Assembly: GCF_021272185.1 (NCBI RefSeq)
Contig: NZ_JAJSEC010000001.1
Span: 790,293-854,292 of the forward strand
DNA: 64,000 nt
Origin: Roseivivax sp. GX 12232
Lineage (GTDB): Bacteria > Pseudomonadota > Alphaproteobacteria > Rhodobacterales > Rhodobacteraceae
Direction: 5' to 3'
In this document: positions 45,978 to 62,152 of the stretch, piece by piece
How positions within the stretch are numbered: the stretch's first letter is position 1
How the letters are laid out: each line of letters begins with the position of its first letter
The notes under the pieces: generated by a model
Seen by the model: only the letters and a program-made list of their open reading frames with translations
The model's database searches: none
Told to the model about the DNA's origin: nothing
Program-made: the position numbers and the translations under genes

Positions 45978-46305
45978 GGCGCGCGGCGCCTCGGGGGCGG
46001 TTGAAGTGGCCTGTTTTAGGGACGTTTTTCCCCACGCCTCGTAGCAGTGCGAGGCCTATGGGCCTTTGAGTGGCCCCTTCCTGTCTCAGCCTTCGCTCTA
46101 CCCCCCTGCCCCACACGCCGATTTCTGAACCGCGGGCCGGTGTCCGCGCCCCCGGGGCCCCGTGCCTGCGCGGATCTCGCGTCACAGCACCACCGCTCCT
46201 GACCCGTCGTAGCCGCAGCGACCGCCCCCCTGCCCCGTCGCTCCTGACCACGCACGGCCCGCAGCGAGTGCCCCGGCCCCTACACACACCTCAACCCCGC
46301 CAACG
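45978..46305. other. Intergenic region between the DsbD-like gene and rpoC
   Basis: No gene seen. A small hairpin GCCTCG-N8-CGAGGC is at 46036-46055. The remainder is GC-rich without recognisable signal. rpsL, which often follows rpoC, is absent here. Confidence 0.5.
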
Positions 46306-46340
46306 AAAAAGGCCCCCGGCGATCCGCCGGGGGCCTTTTT
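46306..46340 (-). terminator. Terminator of the rplJL-rpoBC operon
   Basis: GGCCCCCGGC-GATCC-GCCGGGGGCC, a perfect 10-bp stem flanked by A5 and T5, so it can work in both directions. It lies 23 bp after the rpoC stop. Confidence 0.95.
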
Positions 46341-46362
46341 CTGTTTCTCTCTCGCGCGGCGC

Positions 46363-50604
<4,242 letters not shown>

Positions 50605-50648
50605 CTCAAATCCTCAAAGTTCAGAGGGTGCGGGGGGGAGGAGCGGCG

Positions 50649-50711
50649 GGAATTTTCGTGAAATTCCAGCCGGTTTCCGCGCGGAAACCGGGGCGGGGCC
50701 AGGGGCCCCGC
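50649..50711 (-). other. Three consecutive palindromes in the rpoB-rpoC spacer
   Basis: GGAATTT-N5-AAATTCC (50649-50667), the 20-bp perfect palindrome CGGTTTCCGCGCGGAAACCG (50671-50690), and GCGGGGCC-AGG-GGCCCCGC (50693-50711). None has a U run, so they look like message processing or stability elements rather than terminators. Confidence 0.75.
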
Positions 50712-50725
50712 GCCGGGGGAGCGCG

Positions 50726-54865
<4,140 letters not shown>

Positions 54866-55005
54866 GGTCGCTTGTCACCTTTCAGTGTCTCTTCCGAGCG
54901 CGGGCCCGTCGGGCTCCGGGCGCGCGCTCAACCGAGAAGGAAAGCTTCGATCCATTCCCGGCCCCTGTCCCACCAGAAGCCTCCCGATCGAAGAAGCCTT
55001 GCCTG

Positions 55006-55078
55006 AGAAAAGCCCCGGCTCACCAAGGGGCCTCTCTGAGACAGGCTTGGCTGGACCCGGATTTCTCCGGATCCAGCC
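55006..55078 (-). promoter_or_regulatory. Candidate attenuator in the rplL-rpoB spacer
   Basis: On the minus strand a strong stem (GGCTGGA.CCGGA against TCCGG.TCCAGCC, 55078-55049) is followed by GCCCC-N10-GGGGC and TTTTC (55031-55006). The second resembles a weak terminator. E. coli has an attenuator and an RNase III site at the same place; equivalence is inference. Confidence 0.55.
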
Positions 55079-55125
55079 GAAAGCGTGTCGCGGTCGGAAG
55101 CGGCGCGAACCGCCTCCGCGCCGGA

Positions 55126-55509
55126 TTACTTGAGCTCGATTTCCGCGCCTGCGTCTTCGAGCTTCTTCTTGATCTCTTCGGCTTCGTCCTTGGAGACCTG
55201 CTCCTTGACGGCTTTGCCGCCGGCTTCGACCAGTTCCTTGGCTTCCTTGAGGCCAAGGCCGGTGATGCCGCGAACTTCCTTGATCACGTTGATCTTGGAT
55301 GCGCCGGCCGACTTCAGGATGACGTCGAATTCGGTCTGCTCTTCGGCAGCCGCGCCGCCTGCGTCGCCACCGGCGCCGCCTGCGACCATCACGGCACCGC
55401 CGGAGGCGGGCTCGATGTCGTATTCATCCTTGAGGATGGTCTTGAGTTCCTGGGCTTCGAGAAGCGTCAGGTTGACGATTTCTTCTGCGAGTTTCTTCAG
55501 ATCAGCCAT
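55126..55509 (-). CDS. rplL: 50S ribosomal protein L7/L12
   Basis: A 127-residue acidic stalk protein: N-terminal dimer domain ([20 protein letters not shown]), Ala/Gly hinge ([16 protein letters not shown]) and C-terminal factor-binding domain ([20 protein letters not shown]). Present in several copies on L10 and recruits elongation factors. Lies 72 bp after rplJ. Confidence 0.98.
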   Translation of the reverse strand: MADLKKLAEEIVNLTLLEAQELKTILKDEYDIEPASGGAVMVAGGAGGDAGGAAAEEQTEFDVILKSAGASKINVIKEVRGITGLGLKEAKELVEAGGKAVKEQVSKDEAEEIKKKLEDAGAEIELK

Positions 55510-55581
55510 TGTGACTTCTTTCCGTAACTAGATGTGTCCCAACGTGCGGTTTGCAACCCCACGATGATCTGCATGGATGCC

Positions 55582-56100
55582 TTAAGCCGCTTCGGCCTTT
55601 TCCTCGATCGTGGAAAGGATGGAAGCGATGTTCGAAGCAGGCGCGCCGATCGCACCGGCGATGTTCGAAGCGGGTGCCCCGATGCAGCTCGCAATCTGAG
55701 CGATAAGCTCGTCGCGCGAGGGCATCTTCGACACGGCTTCGACACCGGCCCGGTCCAGATGGTCGCCACCCATGGCACCGCCGAGGATCTGCAGCTTGGC
55801 ATTATCCTTGGCGAAATCCTCGACCACCTTGGCGGCTGCCACGGGGTCTTCGGAATAGGTGAGGACCGTCATGCCCTCGAGGTATTGCGTGATGCTTTCG
55901 CACTGCTTGCCCTCGAGAGCGATCTTTGCGAGCCGGTTCTTGGCGACGCGGACGGAAGCACCGGCATCGCGCGCGCGACCCCGGAGATCCTGCATCTGGG
56001 CAACCGTGAGACCTTCGTAGTGGGCAACCACCACAACGCCAGAGCTTTCGAAGATCTGGCCGAGTTCCTCGACCACTTTCTCTTTCTGGGCTCTATCCAC
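55582..56100 (-). CDS. rplJ: 50S ribosomal protein L10
   Basis: A 172-residue L10 starting at GTG 56100 ([16 protein letters not shown]), which is where alphaproteobacterial L10 proteins begin and has GGAG 8 nt upstream. An in-frame ATG 18 nt earlier (56118) would add MNWSET and has its own ribosome site inside a hairpin. L10 anchors the L7/L12 stalk and represses its own operon by binding the leader. First gene of rplJ-rplL-rpoB-rpoC. Confidence 0.95.
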   Translation of the reverse strand: MDRAQKEKVVEELGQIFESSGVVVVAHYEGLTVAQMQDLRGRARDAGASVRVAKNRLAKIALEGKQCESITQYLEGMTVLTYSEDPVAAAKVVEDFAKDNAKLQILGGAMGGDHLDRAGVEAVSKMPSRDELIAQIASCIGAPASNIAGAIGAPASNIASILSTIEEKAEAA

Positions 56101-56118
56101 AGTTTCACTCCAATTCAT

Positions 56119-56163
56119 GGAGGGTTTCCCCTCCGGCTCTTTTTGCTGGACCTCGAAAGGTCC
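56119..56163 (-). promoter_or_regulatory. rplJ leader with two tetraloop hairpins
   Basis: Minus strand: GGACCT-TTCG-AGGTCC (56163-56148) and GGAGGG-GAAA-CCCTCC (56134-56119), the latter ending directly at the ATG at 56118 and enclosing a GGAGGG ribosome site. UUCG and GAAA loops are extra-stable. This is a plausible L10(L12)4 autoregulation site, which is inferred from position. Confidence 0.65.
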
Positions 56164-56330
56164 GGCGGTCAGGTCCGAACGGGGTGTCGCAATCGCTGAT
56201 CCGACGCTTCGCGAAGCGCAGGATCGAAATGCTCTTCCCGTCTCAGGCAGGATTTACCGGCACAGGGCCGACCCACCGTCTCGGACGAAACGAGGGCTCC
56301 CGCGAATCGCACAGGCGCCCTCGAACCCTG

Positions 56331-56359
56331 CGTGTAGTGAATTTCCGGAAAATTGCCAA
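56331..56359 (-). promoter_or_regulatory. Probable promoter of rplJL-rpoBC
   Basis: Minus strand: TTGGCA, 17-bp spacer, TACACG. It predicts a leader of about 220 nt containing the two hairpins above. It agrees with the rplA terminator at 57361, which separates rplKA from rplJL. Confidence 0.55.
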
Positions 56360-56437
56360 GGGGCCGATGGCGGAAAACCGCGACCGACCTCGGGGAAGCC
56401 CGGAAAGTCTGCCCTGCGGGGGCGGAGCGGTCAAGAG

Positions 56438-56518
56438 GTGGGGGGTGGGCTGTAGGCTGGGGTGTGGGGTTGGGGGCGGCGTGGGGCGGGCTGTGGGCTG
56501 AGGTGTGGGGTTGAGGAT
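56438..56518 (+). repeat. G-rich imperfect tandem repeat upstream of rplJ
   Basis: Two copies of a ~40-bp unit, GGGCTGTAGGCTGGGGTGTG and GGGCTGTGGGCTGAGGTGTG being their starts, with many G runs of three or more on the plus strand. It can form G-quadruplexes on the strand that is template for rplJ if transcription starts further upstream. Confidence 0.6.
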
Positions 56519-56700
56519 GTGATCTCGGAAACCGAGCGCCGATCGGAGCGCACCGGCCACGACCAGTGTCACTCGGGCAGCAAGAGCCGCCAAGACCAGC
56601 TCGGCCCCTCGCGCCTTTCTCCGAAGACCGCCAAGCGCCAGTGACCGAGGCCCCCACCCTCACAAAGAGCCCCCTCCCCGCTCAACGCTCTCGCACCAGA

Positions 56701-56865
56701 GGGCGCGCACCGGACCGGGGGCCGGCGCTTTCGACCTCTGAGCCGAGCACTTTATCCCAACAAGGTCAGGGCTGGCGGCGATCTAAGCACGCCACCCCAA
56801 GGAGCGCCGGCCCAAGGGGCCGGTCCGGCGCGCGCCCGGCACCTTCGGTGCTATTCGGGCGCAAG
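56701..56865 (-). repeat. Dispersed intergenic element, copy 3 (reverse)
   Basis: Core 56701-56837 (137 bp) with ends GGGCGCGCACCGGACCGG and CCGGTCCGGCGCGCGCCC; side module 56838-56865 with hairpin GCACC-TTC-GGTGC. Core hairpin CCGGCCC-AAG-GGGCCGG. Orientation follows the minus-strand ribosomal genes. Between the rplA terminator and rplJ promoter. Confidence 0.92.
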
Positions 56866-56889
56866 GAAGCGCGCGGGGTTATTGGCGCT

Positions 56890-56916
56890 GCATCTTCGTT
56901 GCCCTTCGGACGCAAG
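56890..56916 (-). repeat. Degenerate extra end-module
   Basis: GCATCTTCGTTGCCCTTCGG then ACGCAAG, compared with GCATCTTCGATGCTATTCGG then GCGCAAG in complete copies. It lies 25 bp beyond copy 3. Confidence 0.55.
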
Positions 56917-57013
56917 CGGGCGCTTTGGCGCCAGCGTGGCGTCCAACTGAGAGGTTTGATCAACGCGCTGTCGCCTTGTGCCGCCCCACCACCCTCTCCA
57001 CCAGCTCGACAGA

Positions 57014-57178
57014 GGGTGCGCGCCGGACCGGGGGCCGGCGCTGCTGACCTCTGAGCAGAGCGCTTTATCCCGACAAGGTCAGGACTAGAGGCAAGCTATG
57101 CACGCCACCCCAAGGAGCGCCGGCCCATAGGGCCGCTCCGGCGCGCGCCCGGCATCTTCGATGCTATTCGGGCGCAAG
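57014..57178 (-). repeat. Dispersed intergenic element, copy 4 (reverse)
   Basis: Core 57014-57150 (137 bp), ends GGGTGCGCGCCGGACCGG and CCGCTCCGGCGCGCGCCC. The side-module hairpin is GCATC-TTC-GATGC, the compensatory variant. Core hairpin CCGGCCC-ATA-GGGCCGC has one mismatch. The internal stem is 7 bp (CTGACCT/AGGTCAG). It starts 313 bp from copy 3. Confidence 0.92.
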
Positions 57179-57360
57179 GGAAGCGTGGGTGAGAGTGGGC
57201 ACGGAGAGCCAGGCGCCAGATCCGCTTTCGGCAGCGGCCGAGTGCTCGCCGCTCTCACCGCTCCGGGGAATAATAGGTGCTGAGACATACCACGCGCTTC
57301 AAAGCCGTGAAGAACGCCCCGGCACCAACGTCACCCCCCAAGACCCCCTCCCCCGCACAA

Positions 57361-57391
57361 ACAAAAACGGGCGGCCCCGAAGGACCGCCCG
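57361..57391 (-). terminator. Terminator of rplK-rplA
   Basis: Minus strand CGGGCGG-N10-CCGCCCG followed by TTTTTG. It lies 32 bp after the rplA stop and shows that rplKA is a separate transcription unit. Confidence 0.88.
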
Positions 57392-57421
57392 CCTCATCTC
57401 TATCCTGACGAACCCGAGGGC

Positions 57422-58120
57422 TCAGTTGCCGGTGGCGTTCGAGATGTCCACGGTCACGCCGGGGCCCATGGTCGACGACAGGAACACCTTCTTCATGTAG
57501 GTGCCCTTGGCGCCGGCCGGCTTGGCCTTGGAGACCGCGTCCACGAAGGCGCGCACGTTCTCGACCAGCTTGGCCTCGTCGAAGGAGACCTTGCCCACGC
57601 CCGCGTGCACGACGCCGGCCTTCTCGGCCTTGAACTGGACCTGGCCGCCCTTGGCCGCCTCGATGGCTTCCTTGACGTCCATGGTCACGGTGCCGACCTT
57701 GGGGTTCGGCATCAGGTTGCGCGGGCCGAGGATCTTACCCAGGCGGCCGACGACGGGCATCATGTCCGGGGTCGCGATGCAGCGATCGAACTCGATGGTG
57801 CCGTTCTGGATGGTCTCCATAAGGTCTTCCGCGCCGACGATGTCCGCGCCGGCTTCCTTGGCCTCGTCGGCCTTGGCGCCGCGGGCGAAGACAGCCACGC
57901 GCACGGTCTTGCCGGTGCCGTTCGGCAGGCCGACGACGCCGCGGACCATCTGGTCGGCGTGGCGCGGGTCGACGCCGAGGTTCATCGCGATCTCGAGCGT
58001 CTGGTCGAACTTCGTCTTGGCGTTCGCCTTGATCAGCGAGACGGCTTCCTCGACGGTCAGGTTTTCCTTGCCGGCGAAGGCCTCACGCGCGGCGCGGGTG
58101 CGTTTTCCGAGCATTGCCAT
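57422..58120 (-). CDS. rplA: 50S ribosomal protein L1
   Basis: A 232-residue L1, which builds the mobile L1 stalk on 23S rRNA. Motifs: [11 protein letters not shown] start, [20 protein letters not shown], and [10 protein letters not shown] near residue 140 of the RNA-binding face. ATG 58120 has GAGGTGAAC upstream and begins 2 nt after the rplK stop; a longer open frame through rplK is spurious. In E. coli L1 represses the L11 operon. Confidence 0.97.
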   Translation of the reverse strand: MAMLGKRTRAAREAFAGKENLTVEEAVSLIKANAKTKFDQTLEIAMNLGVDPRHADQMVRGVVGLPNGTGKTVRVAVFARGAKADEAKEAGADIVGAEDLMETIQNGTIEFDRCIATPDMMPVVGRLGKILGPRNLMPNPKVGTVTMDVKEAIEAAKGGQVQFKAEKAGVVHAGVGKVSFDEAKLVENVRAFVDAVSKAKPAGAKGTYMKKVFLSSTMGPGVTVDISNATGN

Positions 58121-58122
58121 GT

Positions 58123-58572
58123 TCACTTCACCTCGATACCCATGGACTTCGCCGAGCCCAGAACGATTTTCATTGCGCTTTCGACATCGGTTGCCGAGAG
58201 GTCGCGCATCTTGGCTTCGGCGATCTCGCGCACCTGCTTGCGGGTGACGGTCGCCACGGTCTCGCGACCGGGCTTCTCGGCGCCGCGGGGACGGTTGCGC
58301 TTGCCGACCGGCTTCAGGCCCGCGGCCTTCTTCAGGTAATAAGACGCCGGCGGCGTCTTGATTTCCATCGTGAAGGACTTGTCCTGGTAGTAGGTGATCA
58401 GCGTCGGGCAGGGGGCGCCCTGCTCCATCTCCTGCGTCTTGGCGTTGAACGCCTTGCAGAATTCCATGATGTTGATGCCACGCTGACCGAGCGCGGGGCC
58501 GACCGGCGGGCTCGGGTTTGCCTGGCCTGCAGGGATCTGCAGCTTCATCGTGCCAGCAAGCTTCTTGGCCAT
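58123..58572 (-). CDS. rplK: 50S ribosomal protein L11
   Basis: A 149-residue L11 with the canonical start [35 protein letters not shown] and [13 protein letters not shown]. Binds the GTPase-associated centre of 23S rRNA. ATG 58572 has AAAGGAG at 8 nt. Slightly longer than E. coli L11, with extra residues in the [13 protein letters not shown] region. Confidence 0.97.
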   Translation of the reverse strand: MAKKLAGTMKLQIPAGQANPSPPVGPALGQRGINIMEFCKAFNAKTQEMEQGAPCPTLITYYQDKSFTMEIKTPPASYYLKKAAGLKPVGKRNRPRGAEKPGRETVATVTRKQVREIAEAKMRDLSATDVESAMKIVLGSAKSMGIEVK

Positions 58573-58918
58573 TTGGCGTCTCCTTTGTTCCAACTGCCGC
58601 GGGACGCGTCCCTCGGCACTGATGTTGTGTGGTCTGGTCCGGACGGCGCGCCGTCCTCGCCTCCCACAACGGAAGCCGTCCCGGGCTCCGGGACAGGTCG
58701 CGCGGATACACCCCTGTCCGGGATTCGGCAAGCCTTGATCTGGGAGAGGGGTTCCGGGCGCGCGGCCCGGGTGGGCAATGGCTGTCTGCGGGCGCTCTCT
58801 CAGAGGCCGTCCGGCCCGGGCGCGCCCGCGATCATGCCATTGGGTCTGGGGGATGGCGGCGGGGCCGCCAGAACCGAGGCCCGCCGCGAAAGGCAGGCCC
58901 CGCAGGTCGCTTCGGGCC
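58573..58918. other. nusG-rplK spacer (rplK leader)
   Basis: No gene. It contains the perfect palindrome GGACGGCGCGCCGTCC (58641-58656) and hairpin GTCCCGG-GCT-CCGGGAC (58678-58694). An L1 autoregulatory site would be expected here; I cannot identify one by eye. Confidence 0.55.
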
Positions 58919-59452
58919 TCAGCCCTGCTTGGTCACCTGGGTGAACTCCAGCTCGACCGGGGTCTCGCGGCCGAAGATCGAGACCGAGACGCGCAGGCGC
59001 TGGTTCTCTTCGTCCACGCCCTCGACCATGCCGTCGAAGTCCTCGAAGGGGCCGTCGTTGACCTTCACCTTCTCACCGACCTCGAAGTGGATCAGCGTGC
59101 GCGGCGCTTCCTCGCCTTCCTGGACGCGGCCGAGGATCGCCTCGACCTCGGCGTCGCGCATCGGCATCGGCCGGCCCTGCGGACCGAGGAAGCCGGTCAC
59201 CCGGTTGATCGAGTTGATGAGGTGATAGCCCTGGTCGGACATCTCCATGCGCACCAGCACGTAGCCCGGCATGAAGCGGCGCTCGGTGTTGACCTTCTTG
59301 CCACGGCGCACCTCGATGACCTCTTCGGTCGGCACCAGGACCTCTTCGATCCGGTCCTCGAGACCCTGCTCGGCCACCGCTGTCCGGATCTGTTCGGCGA
59401 CCTTCTTCTCGAAATTCGAGAGAACGCTAACCGAATACCACCGTTTCGCCAT
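58919..59452 (-). CDS. nusG: Transcription termination/antitermination protein NusG
   Basis: A 177-residue NusG: N-terminal NGN domain ([36 protein letters not shown]) contacting RNA polymerase, and a C-terminal KOW domain ([18 protein letters not shown]) that binds Rho or S10. Downstream of secE in the usual order. Confidence 0.97.
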   Translation of the reverse strand: MAKRWYSVSVLSNFEKKVAEQIRTAVAEQGLEDRIEEVLVPTEEVIEVRRGKKVNTERRFMPGYVLVRMEMSDQGYHLINSINRVTGFLGPQGRPMPMRDAEVEAILGRVQEGEEAPRTLIHFEVGEKVKVNDGPFEDFDGMVEGVDEENQRLRVSVSIFGRETPVELEFTQVTKQG

Positions 59453-59602
59453 CAGGCTCTGTCCTCATCTCGTTCCCGTCAGATCGGGGTGTCTGAATAG
59501 AAAAGCGGCGTGCAACGCGACTCATTGCACGCCCATCCCGGAAGTGCGCACCCACTACAAGTCCGCTCGACCGATTTCAAGAGCGGTCTCGCCGGGGCCG
59601 GC

Positions 59603-59803
59603 TCAGCCGCCGAAGACGCTCAGGATGCCCTGCAGACCGCTGCGGATGCCGAGGTCGACGAGGGCGAAGAAGATCGCCGTCAGGGTCGCCATGATGAAGA
59701 CCATGACGGTCGTCAGCAGCACCTCGCGCCGGGTGGGCCAGACAACCTTGCTGACCTCGGCACGGACCTGCTGGACGAACTGCATCGGATTGGTCTTGGC
59801 CAT
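59603..59803 (-). CDS. secE: Preprotein translocase subunit SecE
   Basis: A 66-residue single-span SecE: amphipathic segment QFVQQVRAEVSKVVWPTRRE (the conserved VxWP..E motif), then one transmembrane helix (LLTTVMVFIMATLTAIFFAL). Stabilises SecY in the translocon. Confidence 0.96.
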   Translation of the reverse strand: MAKTNPMQFVQQVRAEVSKVVWPTRREVLLTTVMVFIMATLTAIFFALVDLGIRSGLQGILSVFGG

Positions 59804-59832
59804 GACGGACCTCTTTCTCGCGCTTCGCGCCG

Positions 59833-59861
59833 CAGATACGGCCTCCGGGCCCCGACTTCAA
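59833..59861 (-). promoter_or_regulatory. Probable promoter of secE-nusG
   Basis: Minus strand: TTGAAG, 17-bp spacer, TATCTG, about 30 bp upstream of the secE start codon. It would make secE-nusG independent of tRNA-Trp, which lies 2.3 kb upstream. Confidence 0.55.
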
Positions 59862-60095
59862 GCGCTTCCAGTGGGAGGCGGGGGATGGAGGGGGTTTGGG
59901 AGGGGGTGAGGGAGGCGGGCGCGTCGGCTTGTTTGCTGCAGGGCGGTCGGTTCGGACAGATGTTTTATAGCGGGGGCCATGCCCAAAACCGGTCTATCGG
60001 GACGCCGCGCCCACTGCCCTTCCCCGACACGGTGCCCCTCGGCCCGAACCAGCGCACACCGCCACAGCCACCGCCCCCGCCACAGGCCCAACAGA

Positions 60096-60260
60096 GGGCA
60101 CGCGCCGGGCCGGGGGCCGGCGCTGCCGACGGGAGAGCTTTGCGCTTAATCCCAACAAGGTCAGGGCTAGCGATGAACGAAACGCGCCACTCCCAAGAGC
60201 GCCGGCCCAAGGGGCCGGTCCGGCGCGCGCCCGGCACCTTCGGTGCTATTCGGGCGCAAG
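60096..60260 (-). repeat. Dispersed intergenic element, copy 5 (reverse)
   Basis: Core 60096-60232 (137 bp), ends GGGCACGCGCCGGGCCGG and CCGGTCCGGCGCGCGCCC. Side module 60233-60260 with GCACC-TTC-GGTGC. Core hairpin CCGGCCC-AAG-GGGCCGG. The internal GACCT stem is mostly lost. Confidence 0.92.
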
Positions 60261-60409
60261 AGGCGCAAAACTCTCCCAGATCAGGGAGAGACCTCAACGG
60301 AGCTGAGCATCACCTAGACGACGACGACTGCTCAGAAACGGGCGAACCACCTGCGCAGCCACCCAACCTTTCTACGTAGCCCATGTCCGCTCAAAACCCG
60401 CGCAACATA

Positions 60410-60574
60410 GGGCGCGCGCCGGACCGGGGGCCGGCGCTGCCGACCTCTGAGCTGCGCGCTTAATCCCAGCAAGGTCAGGGCTAGCGATGATCGGCGCACG
60501 CCATCCCAAGGAGCGCCGGCCCATCGGGCCGGTCCGGCGCGCGCCCGGCATCTTCGATGCTATTCGGGCGCAAG
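60410..60574 (-). repeat. Dispersed intergenic element, copy 6 (reverse)
   Basis: Core 60410-60546 (137 bp), ends GGGCGCGCGCCGGACCGG and CCGGTCCGGCGCGCGCCC, a perfect inverted pair. The side module has the compensatory hairpin GCATC-TTC-GATGC. Core hairpin CCGGCCC-ATC-GGGCCGG. It starts 314 bp from copy 5. Confidence 0.93.
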
Positions 60575-60595
60575 AAAGCGCTAGGGCCCAAGCGC

Positions 60596-60623
60596 GGCAT
60601 CTTCGATGAGTTTCGGGCGCAAG
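60596..60623 (-). repeat. Isolated end-module beside copy 6
   Basis: GGCATCTTCGATGAGTTTCG followed by GGCGCAAG: a 28-nt copy of the side module only, 22 bp after copy 6. One hairpin pair is broken. Confidence 0.75.
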
Positions 60624-61132
60624 AGAGCGCGACGGCACAGGGACGGATGGTGGGGTCGGAAACGTGAGGGAGGAACGATGCGCGGCCTCGGAGTCAGGCT
60701 TGAGGGCGGAGCTCGCAGCAAAGAGGCATCGCTCCGGCCACCCAGCCGCTCGCTGTCCGCCCAACCGCCAGCCATATAGCCGCTGCCCCAACCGCCGGCC
60801 ACTCAGCCGCTTTGCCACCCCGCCACTCCACGCCACCAACCATCACACCTTCTTCCCCACCAATTACGCCACACCCCCTCCCCCGCCTCTCTTACACCCC
60901 ACCCCTCCCCCGCCTCGCGCGTATCTAAGAAGAACGCGCCCGCGTGTGTGCCGCGCCGCGGCGATCAAGGCACCCTCAAGGCGACGTGAGATTCGCTCCG
61001 GTTTTCGCGAGGCCGGGGAACGCCGCCCGCATCTCGCCGTTCATTGTCCAGACCGGCGCAGGATAGCCCGCGCCGCCCGCCGCGACCCGGCGGGTTCGAC
61101 AGACAGAGAACGGGACCGAAAGGAGTTCAGTT

Positions 61133-61714
61133 ATGAAACGCATTCTGACCGCAACCGCCCTCACCTTTGCCGTGGCCGCACCGGCCTTTGCCGCGACCGA
61201 AGCCGAGCGCGCGCAGATCGAGACCTATCTGCCGAACGCCGACATCTCGGCCTGGAGCGACGCCGAAGTGGCCACCGCCATGAACGTCATCCGCTCGAAC
61301 GAGAGCCGCTCGGAGATCACCGGTCAGCTGACCGCCCTCTATGGTGAAGGCGAAGTGTCCGGCTCGGCCATGCTGACCGAAGCCGAGGTCGCGATCCTCG
61401 ACGGCTATGTCGACGGCGTGGACTACACCATGCTGCCGCAGGCCCGCGTCGACGCGGCGCTCGTGGCCGCCCAGAGCCAGATGAACGACGGCGACAAGGC
61501 GACCCGCATCGAGGCGCTGCTGATCGAGGACGACACCCCGATGAGCGACGCCAATGACGCCACCCGCGGTGAAGCGGCGCTGATCAACCAGTACGCCCCC
61601 GAGGTGGACGTGACGACGCTCAGCAACGAGGAAGTTGCCTCGGCGCTGGCGATCATCAACAGCAACGAGATGCGCGGCGACATCGAAGCCAAGCTCTCCG
61701 GCCTGCTGATGTAA
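61133..61714 (+). CDS. Exported protein with three ~50-residue helical modules
   Basis: A 193-residue protein with signal peptide (1-20, ends AFAATEA). The mature part is three diverged copies of one module: about 21-70 (IETYLPNADISAWSDAEVAT, then MNVIRSNESRSEI), 80-130 (ILDGYVDGVDYTMLPQARVD), and 138-193 (INQYAPEVDVTTLSNEEVAS, then LAIINSNEMRGDI). The module matches the single-domain proteins at 62630-63829. I recognise no named family. It lacks cysteines. AAAGGAG precedes the ATG, and a terminator follows. Confidence 0.88.
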   Translation: MKRILTATALTFAVAAPAFAATEAERAQIETYLPNADISAWSDAEVATAMNVIRSNESRSEITGQLTALYGEGEVSGSAMLTEAEVAILDGYVDGVDYTMLPQARVDAALVAAQSQMNDGDKATRIEALLIEDDTPMSDANDATRGEAALINQYAPEVDVTTLSNEEVASALAIINSNEMRGDIEAKLSGLLM

Positions 61715-62076
61715 GCGACCGACAAAGCGCCGCGCGGGGTCCTACCCCCGCGCGCGACGAAGAGGGCCCGCCAGTGCGCGGGCCCTTTTTCGTGTTTGGG
61801 GGGCAGGCGGTGGGGCTGGTGGGGCGTATGCGGCGCGAGGCATCGCATGCACCGGGCATCGCGGAACCACCGCCCAATGCGACCCAGCGCCCAGTGTGAC
61901 CCAGCGGCCGGCGCACAAGGCGCGCGGCCTCACACCCCGCGCCGCCTCACACTCCACCCCGACGCAGCGCGCCCACTCGGCACCCTGCGACACGCACACC
62001 CGGGCGCAGCGCCCCGCACAATCACACCGCAGCGCACATCCGCACGCAGGCACACCCGATCGAACTGTCTGGAAAG
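61715..62076. other. Spacer between the 193-residue protein gene and tRNA-Trp
   Basis: Two hairpins at the left end (61732-61754 without T run, and the terminator at 61764-61791). The rest is GC-rich with GACCCAGCG-type short repeats and no gene. Confidence 0.5.
61764..61791 (+). terminator. Terminator of the 61133 gene
   Basis: AGGGCCCGC and GCGGGCCCT stem with a 6-nt loop, followed by a T run. Confidence 0.9.
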
Positions 62077-62152
62077 TGGCAGGGGCAGCAGGGCTCGAAC
62101 CCGCGACCTACGGTTTTGGAGACCGTCGCTCTACCAACTGAGCTATACCCCT
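62077..62152 (-). tRNA. tRNA-Trp (anticodon CCA)
   Basis: A complete 76-nt cloverleaf on the minus strand. Acceptor AGGGGTA pairs with TGCCCCT; D-arm GCTC..GAGC; anticodon loop CTCCAAA with anticodon CCA; T-arm CGGG-TTCGAGC; encoded CCA. In Alphaproteobacteria it typically lies just upstream of secE; here 2.3 kb intervene. Confidence 0.97.

Larger units (their letters stand above)
59804..61132. other. Enlarged spacer upstream of secE
   Basis: 1.3 kb without a credible gene. Holds the secE promoter, a G-rich tract (59874-59922), repeat copies 5 and 6 plus a partial, and a strongly C-rich, purine-poor stretch (about 60780-60930). Confidence 0.6.

Noticed and set aside
56701..57178. Target-site duplications around repeat copies
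   Set aside because: I compared flanks of all six copies; the short shared flanks (for example GCGC next to the side module) are common to all copies and so belong to the element. No copy-specific duplication was found, so a transposon claim is not supported directly.
57422..58711. 429-codon frame joining rplA with the region over rplK
   Set aside because: The extra 197 codons are rplK read in the wrong frame; rplA starts at ATG 58120 with a good ribosome site.
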